This document shows positions 50,204 to 59,654 of a DNA stretch of 64,000 nucleotides, in pieces (position 1 is the first letter of the stretch; every line of letters begins with the position of its first letter). Source of the stretch: Novosphingobium pokkalii. Its GTDB lineage: Bacteria; Pseudomonadota; Alphaproteobacteria; Sphingomonadales; Sphingomonadaceae. A program made the position numbers and the translations under genes. The notes below the pieces were generated by a model, which ran no database searches, was not told where the DNA came from, and worked only from the letters and a program-made list of their open reading frames with translations. Location: assembly GCF_014652855.1 (NCBI RefSeq), contig NZ_BMZP01000004.1, positions 247,235 through 311,234 on the forward strand, written 5' to 3'.

Positions 50204-52309
50204 ATGGCCGGCTATCGCATCGCGGCCGACATCGGCGGCACGTTTACCGACATCGCCTGCCTTTCGCCCGATGGCACGCTGACCACCGCCAAAGTGCCGA
50301 CCACGCCGGGCGACTACGCCCGCGCCATCCTGGCCGGCATTGCCGACGTGGCCGCGCGGCTCGGCCTGCAACCGGCCGATTTTGCCGAGATCCTCCACGC
50401 CTCCACCATCGCCACCAACGCGATCCTCGAAGGCAAGGGCGCGCGCACCGCGCTGGTGACGACCGAAGGATTTCGCGACGTGCTGGAAATGCGGCGTATC
50501 CGCGTGCCGCGTCTCTATGACCCCCTCTATCAAAAGCCCGCCCCGCTCAGCCCGCGCCGCCTGCGGCTGGAAGTGCCCGAGCGCATGGGGCCACGCGGCG
50601 AAGTGATCCGGCCGCTCGACACCGGCGCGCTGGTCCAGGTGGCGCAAGCCCTCGGCCAGGCCGGGGTGGACGCAGTGGCGGTGTGCTTCCTGCACAGCTA
50701 CGCCAATCCGGCGCACGAGGCCAAGGCTCTGCAAATCCTCAAGGAAGTGCTTCCGCCCGAAACCTTCCTGTGCGCCAGCCACGAAGTGTTGCCCGAAATT
50801 CGCGAATACGAGCGGACCAGCACCACCGTGGTCAACGCCTATATCGGCCCCGTGGTCAGCGCCTATCTCGGCGCCTTGCAGGAACGGCTGATAGCCGCCG
50901 GGCTCGATGGACGGCTGTTGATGATGCAGTCGAGCGGCGGGCTGCTTGATGTCGCCCAAGTCATCGCACGGCCTGCCACGGTCGTGGAAAGCGGTCCGGC
51001 TGCGGGCGTGGTCGGCGCCGCGCGCCTGGGCGGCGGCGCCGGGCACGGTCATGTCATCACCTTCGACATGGGTGGCACCACGGCCAAGGCCTCGCTGATC
51101 GAGCATGGGCGCCTTGCCACGACCGACGAATACGAAGTGGGCGGCGGCATTTCGATGTCGAGCGCGCTGGCCAAGGGCGGCGGCTATGCCCTGAAACTGC
51201 CGGTGATCGACGTGTCCGAAGTGGGCGCGGGCGGGGGCAGCGTGGTGCGGGTGGATGCTGGCGGCGCATTGAAAGTGGGGCCGGAAAGCGCGGGCGCCGT
51301 ACCCGGCCCGGCCTGCTATGCCGCCGGCGGCACCCAGGCCACCGTCACCGATGCCAACGTCGTGCTGGGCTATCTCAACCCCGTGGCGCTGGCCGGCGGC
51401 ACCGTGCCGATCGACGCCAGCCTATCGCGCGCGGCGATCGATGCTGCCGTGTGCCAGCACCTGGACTGCACGCTGGAAGAGGCCGCATGGGGCATCCACC
51501 GCCTGGCCAACGCCGCGATGATGCGCGCGGTCAAGGCGGTTTCCACCTATCGCGGCCGCGATCCGCGCGATTTCGCGCTGTTTGCGTTCGGCGGCAATGG
51601 CGGCATCCACGCCGCCGCGCTGGCCCGCGAACTGGGCATGGCCCAAGTGATCGTGCCGCCCGGCGCCGGGGTGTTTAGCGCGGTAGGCCTGTTGTTCACC
51701 GATCACGAAGTGAGCCGCTCGGCCGCGCTGGGCCGCCCCCTGGCCGACGATGCCGAAACCCTCGCCGCGATCACGCGGGCGCTGGCCCGGCTGGATGCCG
51801 ATGTGCGGACCGAACTCGGCGCGCATCCGGCACTGACGCTGCGCGGGCGGGCAGACTTGCGCTATCACGGGCAAGGCTTCGAACTGGGTGTGGACCTGCC
51901 GCCCGGTGCGATCACCCCCGCCTGGATCGAGGCGCTGCGCACCGCGTTCGAGGCTGAGCATCGCCGCTCCTATGGCCACGACCTGGGGCCGCATCGCATC
52001 GACCTGGTCACCCTGCGCGCGATCGGCACGATCCCGCCGCAAGGCCCTGCGGCTATCGCCCCGGCTGTTGCCCAAACGCCTGCCCCGGCCCCGGAAACCA
52101 CCCGCGCCTGCTGGTTCGGGCCAGAGCACGGGCGCATCGCAACCCCGGTGATCGATCGCACCGCGCTGCGCCTTGAGCCGCGCGCCGGGCCGTTGATCGT
52201 GGAGGAATACGAGGGCACGACCGTGGTGCCGCCCGATGCCACGGCGCAACGCGACACGGCGGGCAATATCGTGATCACCCTTGGCGCAGGAGCCACCCAT
52301 GTCGCGTGA
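50204..52309 (+). CDS. hyuA: Hydantoinase/oxoprolinase family protein, HyuA (ATP-binding) subunit
   Basis: This 701-residue protein has YRIAADIGGTFTDIACLSPD, HASTIATNAILEGKGARTAL, the Hydantoinase_A domain with LMMQSSGGLLDVAQV and TFDMGGTTAKASLIEHGRLA, and GAGGGSVVRVDAGGALKVGP. HyuA phosphorylates the amide of a lactam or imide so that HyuB can hydrolyse it; relatives are N-methylhydantoinase, 5-oxoprolinase, caprolactamase and acetophenone carboxylase. It overlaps hyuB by 11 bases. The actual ring substrate cannot be read from sequence. Confidence 0.93.
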   Translation: MAGYRIAADIGGTFTDIACLSPDGTLTTAKVPTTPGDYARAILAGIADVAARLGLQPADFAEILHASTIATNAILEGKGARTALVTTEGFRDVLEMRRIRVPRLYDPLYQKPAPLSPRRLRLEVPERMGPRGEVIRPLDTGALVQVAQALGQAGVDAVAVCFLHSYANPAHEAKALQILKEVLPPETFLCASHEVLPEIREYERTSTTVVNAYIGPVVSAYLGALQERLIAAGLDGRLLMMQSSGGLLDVAQVIARPATVVESGPAAGVVGAARLGGGAGHGHVITFDMGGTTAKASLIEHGRLATTDEYEVGGGISMSSALAKGGGYALKLPVIDVSEVGAGGGSVVRVDAGGALKVGPESAGAVPGPACYAAGGTQATVTDANVVLGYLNPVALAGGTVPIDASLSRAAIDAAVCQHLDCTLEEAAWGIHRLANAAMMRAVKAVSTYRGRDPRDFALFAFGGNGGIHAAALARELGMAQVIVPPGAGVFSAVGLLFTDHEVSRSAALGRPLADDAETLAAITRALARLDADVRTELGAHPALTLRGRADLRYHGQGFELGVDLPPGAITPAWIEALRTAFEAEHRRSYGHDLGPHRIDLVTLRAIGTIPPQGPAAIAPAVAQTPAPAPETTRACWFGPEHGRIATPVIDRTALRLEPRAGPLIVEEYEGTTVVPPDATAQRDTAGNIVITLGAGATHVA

Positions 52310-54068
52310 TGTCGATCCCATCCTGCTCGAAGTGTTCAAGAACGGGTTCGAGGCCGTGGCCGACGAGATGGCCCTGATCCTCATGCGGACGGCGCACTCC
52401 CCGATCGTGCGCGATGCGATGGATTTCTCCACTGCCTTGTGCGACGCGGCCGGGCAGAACCTGGCCCAGGGACTGACCACGCCGATGCATCTGGGCAGTT
52501 TCCACGATGCCATGCGCCACCTGATCGGCGAATATGGCGCCGATATCGCCGACGGCGACGTGTTCATCGGCAATGACCCCTATCTCGCCTCGGGCCAGCA
52601 CCTGCCCGATATCTATGTGATCCGGCCGATCTTCCACGCCGGCACGATCCACGGTTGGGCGGCCACGATTGCCCACCATGTCGACGTGGGCGGCCTCGTG
52701 CCCGGCAGCAATTCGTTGAGCGCGGTGGAAATCCACCAGGAAGGACTGCGCCTGCCGTTCGTCAAGCTCTACCGCGCCGGCCGGCCCGATCCGGTCGTCA
52801 CCCGCCTGATCGCCGCCAACGTGCGCACGCCCGATCAGGTACTCGGCGATATCGAGGCGCAAGTGGCCGCTGCCCATGCCGGCGCACGCGGCCTTGTCGC
52901 AATGATCGATCGCCATGGCGCGCAGACCATCGCCGCGTATGGCGCCGCGCTGCACGATTACGCCGAACGCCTGGCGCGCGCCGCCATCCGCGCCATTCCC
53001 GATGGCACCTATCGCTTCGAAGACCATATCGACGGGCTGGGCGACAACCCGCAGCCCGTGCTGTTTCGCCTGGCGCTGACCGTGGCCGGCGAGGAAGTCA
53101 CCGCCGACTGGACCGGCACGGCGCCGCAAGTACGCGGCGGCATCAACGCGCCGATCTCGTTCTGCAAGTCCAACGTCTATGCCGCGCTGCGCTCGGTCAT
53201 GGGTGCCGACGTGCCCAACTGCCATGGTTATACCCGGCCGATCCACGTGGTCGCGCCCGAAGCCAGCGTGCTCAACTGCACCTATCCCGCCCCCTGCGGC
53301 GCGCGCGGCATCACCGGGTATCGCATCGTCGATTGCGTGTTCGGCGCGCTTGCCCAGGCCGTGCCCGACAAAGTCGCCGCCGATGGCGCGGGCGGCTCCA
53401 CCCTGCCCAGCTTCAGCGGCCGTATCGACGGGCGCACGTTCGTGTTCTCGGAATGCGTGATGGGGGTGTGGGGCGCGACCAGCGAACACGACGGCCAGGA
53501 AGGCGTGCCGCACATGGCATCGAACCAGGCCAACGTGCCGATCGAGACGATCGAGGCCGATTACCCCATCCGCATCGAACGCTATGGCCTGGTGGCGGAC
53601 AGTGGCGGGCCGGGTCGCAACCGGGGTGGTCTGGCCGTGCTGCGCGAATATCGCATGCTGGCCGACGATATCTTCTTCGGCGTGCGCTCGGACAAGGTGA
53701 TCCACCCGCCCCATGGCCTCCAGGGCGGCCGCGCCGGCACACCGGCCAGCAACCTGCTGGAACGCAGCGGGGGCTTGCGCATCCTGCCGGCGATGCCGAC
53801 CACGCCGTTCCTGCTCCAGACCGGCGAAGTCTATCGCCACGTCATGGCCGGCGGTGGCGGCTTCGGCTCTGCGCTGGAGCGCGCGCCCGACCGCGTGCGC
53901 GAGGACGTGCTCGATGGCCGTGTCAGCCGCAGCCACGCCCGCGATGCCTATGGCGTGGTGATCACCGCCGATGGCACGCTGGATGAAGAAGCCACCATCG
54001 CGCTGCGCAGCCGCATGGCGCCCCTTGCCGCCACCCCGCGTCCCGCCGGCCGGGAGACACGGGCATGA
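52299..54068 (+). CDS. hyuB: Hydantoinase/oxoprolinase family protein, HyuB subunit
   Basis: This 589-residue protein of the Hydantoinase_B family begins VDPILLEVFKNGFEAVADEM with LMRTAHSPIVRDAMDFSTAL, then MHLGSFHDAM, FIGNDPYLASGQHLPDIYVI, AHHVDVGGLVPGSNS and, near the end, RHVMAGGGGFGSALERAPDR with VSRSHARDAYGVVI. It carries the metal-dependent hydrolytic site of the HyuAB complex. It has its own AGGAG site inside the end of hyuA and runs into the P450 gene with an ATGA overlap. Confidence 0.93.
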   Translation: MSRDVDPILLEVFKNGFEAVADEMALILMRTAHSPIVRDAMDFSTALCDAAGQNLAQGLTTPMHLGSFHDAMRHLIGEYGADIADGDVFIGNDPYLASGQHLPDIYVIRPIFHAGTIHGWAATIAHHVDVGGLVPGSNSLSAVEIHQEGLRLPFVKLYRAGRPDPVVTRLIAANVRTPDQVLGDIEAQVAAAHAGARGLVAMIDRHGAQTIAAYGAALHDYAERLARAAIRAIPDGTYRFEDHIDGLGDNPQPVLFRLALTVAGEEVTADWTGTAPQVRGGINAPISFCKSNVYAALRSVMGADVPNCHGYTRPIHVVAPEASVLNCTYPAPCGARGITGYRIVDCVFGALAQAVPDKVAADGAGGSTLPSFSGRIDGRTFVFSECVMGVWGATSEHDGQEGVPHMASNQANVPIETIEADYPIRIERYGLVADSGGPGRNRGGLAVLREYRMLADDIFFGVRSDKVIHPPHGLQGGRAGTPASNLLERSGGLRILPAMPTTPFLLQTGEVYRHVMAGGGGFGSALERAPDRVREDVLDGRVSRSHARDAYGVVITADGTLDEEATIALRSRMAPLAATPRPAGRETRA

Positions 54069-55264
54069 GCGCGATCCACACCAACCCCCGCCCGGTCTCC
54101 GCGCTCGATCCATTCTCGGCCGAATTCCGCGCCGATCCTTTTGCCGCCTATGCCGAGCTTCGCGCCACCGGCCCGATCGTGTGGCTGGAACAATACGGTA
54201 TCTGGGTGGTGCAGCACCATGCCCAGGTGAAGGACGTGCTGACCGACTGGCGCCGTTTCAGCAATGCCGGTGGCGGCGGGTTGACCAACTATTTCAAGGA
54301 ACCCAACTGGCGCCAGCCCAGCATCATCCTGGAAGTGGACCCGCCCGAACACGAGCGCACCCGCAAGGTCATGATGCGGGTGATCAATGCCAATGCCATC
54401 AAGTCCCTGCGCGGTGGGTTCGAAACCGTGGCGCGTCGCCTGGTCGATGCCGCCCTGGCCCAGGGCGAGATCGAGGCGGTTTCCCAACTCGTCCAGCCCT
54501 TCCCCCTCACGGTCTTTCCCGATGCGGTGGGCATGCCCCCGCTCGATCGCGAAATCATGCTGGTCTATGGCGGCATGGTGTTCGGCGCGTTCGGCCCACG
54601 CACGGCGTGGTACGACCAGTTGATGGAACGCGCCGAGGAAGTCTCGGCCTGGATCGACGCGCACTGCGCCCGCGCCGCGCTGACCGATGATGGCCTGGGC
54701 GCCGGGATCTATGCCGCGGCCGACGCGGGCGAAATCACCCACGACGAAGCGCGCCTGCTGGTGCGCTCGTTCCTGTCGGCCGGGGTCGATACCACGATCG
54801 ATTCCATCGGCCTGGCTTTGCGCGCGCTGGCGCAGCATCCCGAGCAATGGGCGCTGCTGCGCGCCGATCCCACGCTCGCGCGCAACGCCTTCGAAGAGGC
54901 GACGCGCTATGACAGCTCGTCGCAAAGCCTGTTTCGCACCACCACGGAATCGTTCGAATTTGCCGGGCAAACATTGGCACGCCACGAAAAGGTGCTGGTG
55001 CTGATCGGCTCGGCCGGGCGCGATCCGGCGGTGTGGGACGAACCCGATCGCTTCGACATCCGCCGCCGCCTGACCCACCAGGTCGGCTATGGCACCGGCA
55101 TCCACGGCTGCGTGGCCCAGATGATGGCCCGCCTGGAAGGCGAAGTGTTCTTTCGCGCGCTGGCCGAAAGGGTCGGCACTCTCACCTGCACCGGCCCATC
55201 GCAATTGCGGCTGGTGCCGGGGCTACGCGGGCTGTCCAGCCTGCCCCTGGCCCTTGCTGCCTGA
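54065..55264 (+). CDS. Cytochrome P450, CYP199-like
   Basis: This 399-residue P450 has I-helix FLSAGVDTTIDSIG, ExxR in FEEATRYDSSS and heme loop GYGTGIHGCVAQMMARLEGE with Cys349. The N-terminal part, EPNWRQPSIILEVDPPEHER, is very close in pattern to CYP199A enzymes, which O-demethylate or hydroxylate para-substituted benzoates such as 4-methoxybenzoate. No ferredoxin or ferredoxin reductase is encoded nearby. It is translationally coupled to hyuB, an odd association. The substrate may be an aromatic acid that is part of a larger N-containing compound. Confidence 0.9.
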   Translation: MSAIHTNPRPVSALDPFSAEFRADPFAAYAELRATGPIVWLEQYGIWVVQHHAQVKDVLTDWRRFSNAGGGGLTNYFKEPNWRQPSIILEVDPPEHERTRKVMMRVINANAIKSLRGGFETVARRLVDAALAQGEIEAVSQLVQPFPLTVFPDAVGMPPLDREIMLVYGGMVFGAFGPRTAWYDQLMERAEEVSAWIDAHCARAALTDDGLGAGIYAAADAGEITHDEARLLVRSFLSAGVDTTIDSIGLALRALAQHPEQWALLRADPTLARNAFEEATRYDSSSQSLFRTTTESFEFAGQTLARHEKVLVLIGSAGRDPAVWDEPDRFDIRRRLTHQVGYGTGIHGCVAQMMARLEGEVFFRALAERVGTLTCTGPSQLRLVPGLRGLSSLPLALAA

Positions 55265-55280
55265 CGGAGAAGACAACACC

Positions 55281-56021
55281 ATGGCCACCGTGATCGTTGC
55301 TGGCGGCGCCACCGGAATCGGCCGCGCCAGCGCCCTGGGCTTTCGCGCGCGGGGCGATGATGTCGTGCTGATCGACCATCGCGAGGAAGCGGCGCAAGTC
55401 GCGGCCGAGGATCTTCCCGGCCGCTGCCTGTTCATGGCCGCAGATCTGGCCGATCCCGCAGTGCCGGCCCGCGCCGTGGCACTGGCGGTGGAAACCTTCG
55501 GCGGGCTCGACAGCGTGCTGGTGACGGCGGCCCTCATGCAATCGGCGGCACTGGCGGAATGGACGCCGCAGATGTGGGCGCAATCGGTCAACCTCAACCT
55601 GGCCATGCCGTTCTTCCTGGCCCAGGCCGCCGCGCCACACCTGCGGCGTTCGGAAAATCCGTCGATCGTGCTGATATCCTCCACCGGCGCGCTGCGCGGC
55701 CACGCCGGCATGTCGGCCTACCAGGCCACCAAAGCCGCCCTGCCTGGCCTCACCCGCAGCCTGACTGCCGAACTCGGCCCCGATGGCATCCGCGTCAATT
55801 GCATCATGCCCGGCTGGATCGAAACACCATTCAACGATCCGTTCTGGCAGTACCAGCCCGATCCGGCCGAAAAGCGCCGCGCCATCGAGGCGCAGATCCC
55901 CCTGCGCCGCCAGGGAGAGCCCATGGACGTGGCCAGCATGGTGCTGTTCCTGTGTTCCCCGCAAGGGCGCTATATCGCCGGCACGTCGATCGTGATCGAC
56001 GGCGGCTATACGGCGGTCTGA
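55281..56021 (+). CDS. Short-chain dehydrogenase/reductase
   Basis: This 246-residue SDR has VIVAGGATGIGRASALGF, LMQSAALAEW in place of the usual NNAG region, the catalytic Ser in VLISSTGALRGHAG, SAYQATKAALPG with the YxxxK pair, and the C-terminus AGTSIVIDGGYTAV. The NNAG motif is replaced by TAALMQ, so the structural Asn is missing. It should oxidise or reduce an alcohol or ketone in the pathway. It sits 16 bp after the P450 gene and 4 bp before the gamma-glutamyltransferase-family gene. Confidence 0.88.
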   Translation: MATVIVAGGATGIGRASALGFRARGDDVVLIDHREEAAQVAAEDLPGRCLFMAADLADPAVPARAVALAVETFGGLDSVLVTAALMQSAALAEWTPQMWAQSVNLNLAMPFFLAQAAAPHLRRSENPSIVLISSTGALRGHAGMSAYQATKAALPGLTRSLTAELGPDGIRVNCIMPGWIETPFNDPFWQYQPDPAEKRRAIEAQIPLRRQGEPMDVASMVLFLCSPQGRYIAGTSIVIDGGYTAV

Positions 56022-56025
56022 GGCC

Positions 56026-57519
56026 ATGGCCCACACCCACGGCTGGCGCCTGGCAGACAGCTTTTCCTCCGCCGTGCGCCCGGCGCTGCTCGGCAGCCTG
56101 GGCGCGGTTTCGGCCGCGCACCCCCTGGCCGTCGCCGCCGGGCAAGCCGCGCTGTTCGCCGGAGGTTCGGCGGCCGATGCGGCCATTGCGGCACAGGCCG
56201 TGCTCTGCGTGCTGTGCCCCGATGCCTGCGGACTGGGCGGCGACATGTTTGCCCTGGTCGCCGATCGGGCGCAGACTGTGGCGATCAACGGTGCCGGCAC
56301 GACGCCCCAGGACGCCACCACCTTTGCCGACGATGGGCCGCACAGTGTGACTGTGCCGGGCCTGGCCGGCGGCTGGGCCAAGCTGCATCGCCGCTGGGGG
56401 CGCCTGCCCGCCGCCACCGTGCTCGCCCCGGCCATTCGCCTGGCGCAGGATGGCCATCGCGTTTCGCCCACGCTGGCCGCGGCGGTGACGGCGCAGCGCG
56501 CGCGGCTGCTCGCCCATGGCGCGGCGGCGTGGTCATTGCTGGGCCTTGCCGCAGGCGATCGCCTGGTGCAGCCCGAACTCGCCGCCTTGCTGCGCAGCCT
56601 TGCCCACGATGGCTTCGATGCGTTCTACACCGGCGCGCCTGCGGCCGCCATTGCCAACGCTCTGGCACGCCAGGGTGGCGCGATGGACCGGCGCGACCTG
56701 GCCCGCCATGTTACTCATATCGGCCCGGCGCTCACCGTGCCCTATGCCGGGTGCGCCGTGGCGGTGCAGCCCCCGCCCACGCAGGGCGTGCTTCTGGGCA
56801 TGGTGCTCAAGGGCATGACCGCGCAGGCCCCGGCCGATGATGCCGGGTCCGATCACACCGCCGTGGAATTGACCGAGGCCGCCTTTGCGTGGCGCGATGA
56901 TGCCGCGCAACTGGGCGCCGCGCTGCTCGACCAGCCGCTGCCGATCGACCCGCAACGCGCCGCGCGGCGTGGCGGTCCGCGCGCCTATCTCCACACCGCC
57001 GGGGTGGCGACGGCCGATGCCGATGGACTGGTGGTCTCATCGCTGGTTTCGGTGTTCGACGATTTCGGCAGTTGCGTCTTCGTGCCCGAACTGGGCATCA
57101 CGCTCAACAACCGCGCCGGCGGCTTCACCCGTGGCGCCAATGCCCCGGCTGCCGGCAAGCGCCCGGTGCACACCCTGGCCCCGGCGCTGGTGCGCGGCCC
57201 GCAAGGCTGCCTGGCCTTGGCCACACCAGGCGCCGATGGCCAGGTGCAGACCCTGTTGCAAGTGATTGACCGCACCTTGCGCCGGGGGCACGACCTGGCC
57301 AGTGCCATCGCCGCGCCGCGCTGGCGCAGCGAAGGGGCGCATCTGCTGATCGAGGAAGGCCATCCCCAGGCCGCTGCCCTGGCCCGCCGGGGCCATGCCC
57401 TGGCCCCGCTGCCACCGGGCCAGATGCGCTTTGGCGCGGTCGCCTGTGCAGGCCTGAGCGATGGCACGCCCCTGGCCGTGGCCGATTGGCGGCGCGATAG
57501 CTGGGCCGGTGTCGCCTGA
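56026..57519 (+). CDS. Gamma-glutamyltransferase-family Ntn-hydrolase
   Basis: This 497-residue protein has the family N-terminus HPLAVAAGQAALFAGGSAAD with PDACGLGGDMFAL, and the autoprocessing site YLHTAGVATADADG with nucleophile Thr324. LNNRAGGFTRGANAPAAGKR and HTLAPALVRGPQGCLALATP follow. It lacks a signal peptide, unlike classical Ggt, so it should be cytoplasmic. Relatives without a signal include oxamate amidohydrolase HpxW of the allantoin route and cephalosporin acylases. Together with HyuAB and an allantoinase-like enzyme, cleavage of an amide intermediate is likelier than glutathione turnover. It is the last plus-strand gene of the operon. Confidence 0.85.
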   Translation: MAHTHGWRLADSFSSAVRPALLGSLGAVSAAHPLAVAAGQAALFAGGSAADAAIAAQAVLCVLCPDACGLGGDMFALVADRAQTVAINGAGTTPQDATTFADDGPHSVTVPGLAGGWAKLHRRWGRLPAATVLAPAIRLAQDGHRVSPTLAAAVTAQRARLLAHGAAAWSLLGLAAGDRLVQPELAALLRSLAHDGFDAFYTGAPAAAIANALARQGGAMDRRDLARHVTHIGPALTVPYAGCAVAVQPPPTQGVLLGMVLKGMTAQAPADDAGSDHTAVELTEAAFAWRDDAAQLGAALLDQPLPIDPQRAARRGGPRAYLHTAGVATADADGLVVSSLVSVFDDFGSCVFVPELGITLNNRAGGFTRGANAPAAGKRPVHTLAPALVRGPQGCLALATPGADGQVQTLLQVIDRTLRRGHDLASAIAAPRWRSEGAHLLIEEGHPQAAALARRGHALAPLPPGQMRFGAVACAGLSDGTPLAVADWRRDSWAGVA

Positions 57520-57539
57520 CACCAGCCCACGCCGCACCA

Positions 57540-59636
57540 TTACCTCGCCTTGGCCCGCGCGCGAAAGGCGTGGAGCAGCGGCTCGGTATAGCCGCTGGGT
57601 TGCGCTTCCCCGGCAAAGACCAGCGCACGCGCCGCCTGGAAGGCCAGGCTGCCCTGTGGATCGGTGGCCATCGGGCGGTAGGCCGGATCGCCCGCGTTCT
57701 GGGCATCCACGCGCGCGGCCATGGCCAGCAGCGCCGCATCCACCTGTTCAGCGGTGATCACGCCATGGCGCAACCAGTTGGCCAGGTGCTGGCTGGAAAT
57801 GCGCAAGGTGGCGCGGTCTTCCATCAACCCCACGTCATAAAGATCGGGCACCTTGGAACAGCCCACACCCTGGTCGATCCAGCGCACGACATAGCCGAGC
57901 AGGCCTTGCGCGTTGTTGTCCACTTCGGCCTGGATCTCTGCCGCGCTCCATGGCCGATCGGGTGCGATCGGCACGGTCAGCAGATCGGCCAGCGGGGCCA
58001 GTGGCTCGGCCAGGCGCGCTGCCTGGCGGGCGGCCACATTGATGCGGTGATAATGAGTGGCGTGCAGCACGGCGGCGGTGGGCGAAGGCACCCAGGCAGT
58101 GTTGGCGCCAGCCTGCGGGTGCACGGTCTTTTGCGCCAGCATGTCGGCCATGCGATCGGGCATGGCCCACATGCCCTTGCCGATCTGGGCCTTGCCGGCC
58201 AGGCCACAGGCCAGCCCGATCTGCACGTTGCGGTCTTCATAGGCGGCGATCCACGGCGTGGCTTTCATCTGCGCCTTGCGCAGCATCGGCCCGGCACGCA
58301 TAGCGGTATGGATTTCGTCACCCGTACGGTCGAGAAAGCCGGTGTTGATGAACATCACCCGGTGGCGCACCGCGTGGATGCAGGCGGCCAGGTTCACGCT
58401 GGTGCGGCGCTCTTCGTCCATCACGCCGATCTTGATGGTGTGCCGGGCCAGGCCCAGCAGGTCTTCCACCGCATCGAGCACGTCGTTGGCGAACGCGCAT
58501 TCGGCCGGCCCGTGCATCTTTGGCTTGACGATGTAGATCGAGCCGCTGCGGCTGTTGCGATGGCGCCCGCGCCCCTGCACGTCGACCAGGCCGATCAGGC
58601 TGGTGACCACCGCATCGACCAACCCCTCGGGCGCATCCTGCCCATCGGCCAGGCGCACGGCGGGCGTGGTCATGAGGTGGCCGACATTGCGCACCAGCAG
58701 CACCGAACGCCCAGGCAGGGTGAACGGCCGGCCATCAGGGGCAACATAGCTGCGATCGTGCGCCAGCCGCCGTGTCTGCGTGGCGTCGCCCTTGGCAAAG
58801 CTGGCCTCAAGATCGCCGCGCAGCAGACCCAGCCAGTTGGCATAGGCGGCCACTTTGTCTTCCGCATCGACGGCGGCGATCGAATCTTCCAGGTCGCAGA
58901 TCGTGGTCAGTGCCGCTTCCACCACGATATCGGCAAGGTGCGCACGGTCGGTCGCGCCGATGGGGTGGGCCGGATCGATCACCAACTCGATATGCAGGCC
59001 ATTATGGCGCAGCAGGATGTTGGCGCCCGCGCGGCCGGCCCATTGCGCCGGGTCGGCCAGCACCGGATCGCCGCCCGTCCAATCGGCCCACGAACCCTGC
59101 GCCAGGGGCACGGCCTGGTCCAGGAACGCCCGGCCCCAGGCGATCACCTGAGCACCGCGCGCCGGGTCATAGCCGGTGCCTGCCGCCGTGCCCGGAATGG
59201 CATCGGTGCCATAGAGGGCATCGTAAAGGCTGCCCCAGCGCGCGTTGGCGGCATTGAGCAGGAAGCGCGCGTTGAGGACCGGCACCACAAGCTGCGGCCC
59301 GGCCAGTTCCGCCAGCTCCGCATCCACGCCCCATGGGTCCACCTGGAACGGCAGCACCTCGGGCACGAGATAGCCGATCTCGCGCAGGAAGGCTTCATGC
59401 GCTGCGGCGTCGAACGCCTGGCCAACCCGTGCCTCGTGCCAGGCGTCGAGCGCCTGCTGCAAGCGCTCCCGCTCGGCCAGCAGGGCGCGGTTTTGCGGCG
59501 CAAAGCGTTCGAGCAGCGCGGCAAAGCCGGCCCAGAACGCCTCGGGCGCGATCCCGCTGCCGGGCAACGCCTGGTCTTCGACAAAGGCGGCCAGCGGCGC
59601 CGCCACGGCCAGCCCGGCCCTGGTTGTCATGATCAT
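57540..59636 (-). CDS. glcB: Malate synthase G
   Basis: This 698-residue enzyme has the malate synthase G signatures [108 protein letters not shown] and [20 protein letters not shown]. It condenses glyoxylate with acetyl-CoA to malate. Length is slightly below E. coli GlcB (723 aa). The start at 59636 has AGGA seven bases upstream. It follows the allantoinase-like gene by 18 bp, so its presence suggests that the cluster releases glyoxylate. Confidence 0.96.
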   Translation of the reverse strand: MIMTTRAGLAVAAPLAAFVEDQALPGSGIAPEAFWAGFAALLERFAPQNRALLAERERLQQALDAWHEARVGQAFDAAAHEAFLREIGYLVPEVLPFQVDPWGVDAELAELAGPQLVVPVLNARFLLNAANARWGSLYDALYGTDAIPGTAAGTGYDPARGAQVIAWGRAFLDQAVPLAQGSWADWTGGDPVLADPAQWAGRAGANILLRHNGLHIELVIDPAHPIGATDRAHLADIVVEAALTTICDLEDSIAAVDAEDKVAAYANWLGLLRGDLEASFAKGDATQTRRLAHDRSYVAPDGRPFTLPGRSVLLVRNVGHLMTTPAVRLADGQDAPEGLVDAVVTSLIGLVDVQGRGRHRNSRSGSIYIVKPKMHGPAECAFANDVLDAVEDLLGLARHTIKIGVMDEERRTSVNLAACIHAVRHRVMFINTGFLDRTGDEIHTAMRAGPMLRKAQMKATPWIAAYEDRNVQIGLACGLAGKAQIGKGMWAMPDRMADMLAQKTVHPQAGANTAWVPSPTAAVLHATHYHRINVAARQAARLAEPLAPLADLLTVPIAPDRPWSAAEIQAEVDNNAQGLLGYVVRWIDQGVGCSKVPDLYDVGLMEDRATLRISSQHLANWLRHGVITAEQVDAALLAMAARVDAQNAGDPAYRPMATDPQGSLAFQAARALVFAGEAQPSGYTEPLLHAFRARAKAR

Positions 59637-59654
59637 CGAGCGATCCTGCGGGGC

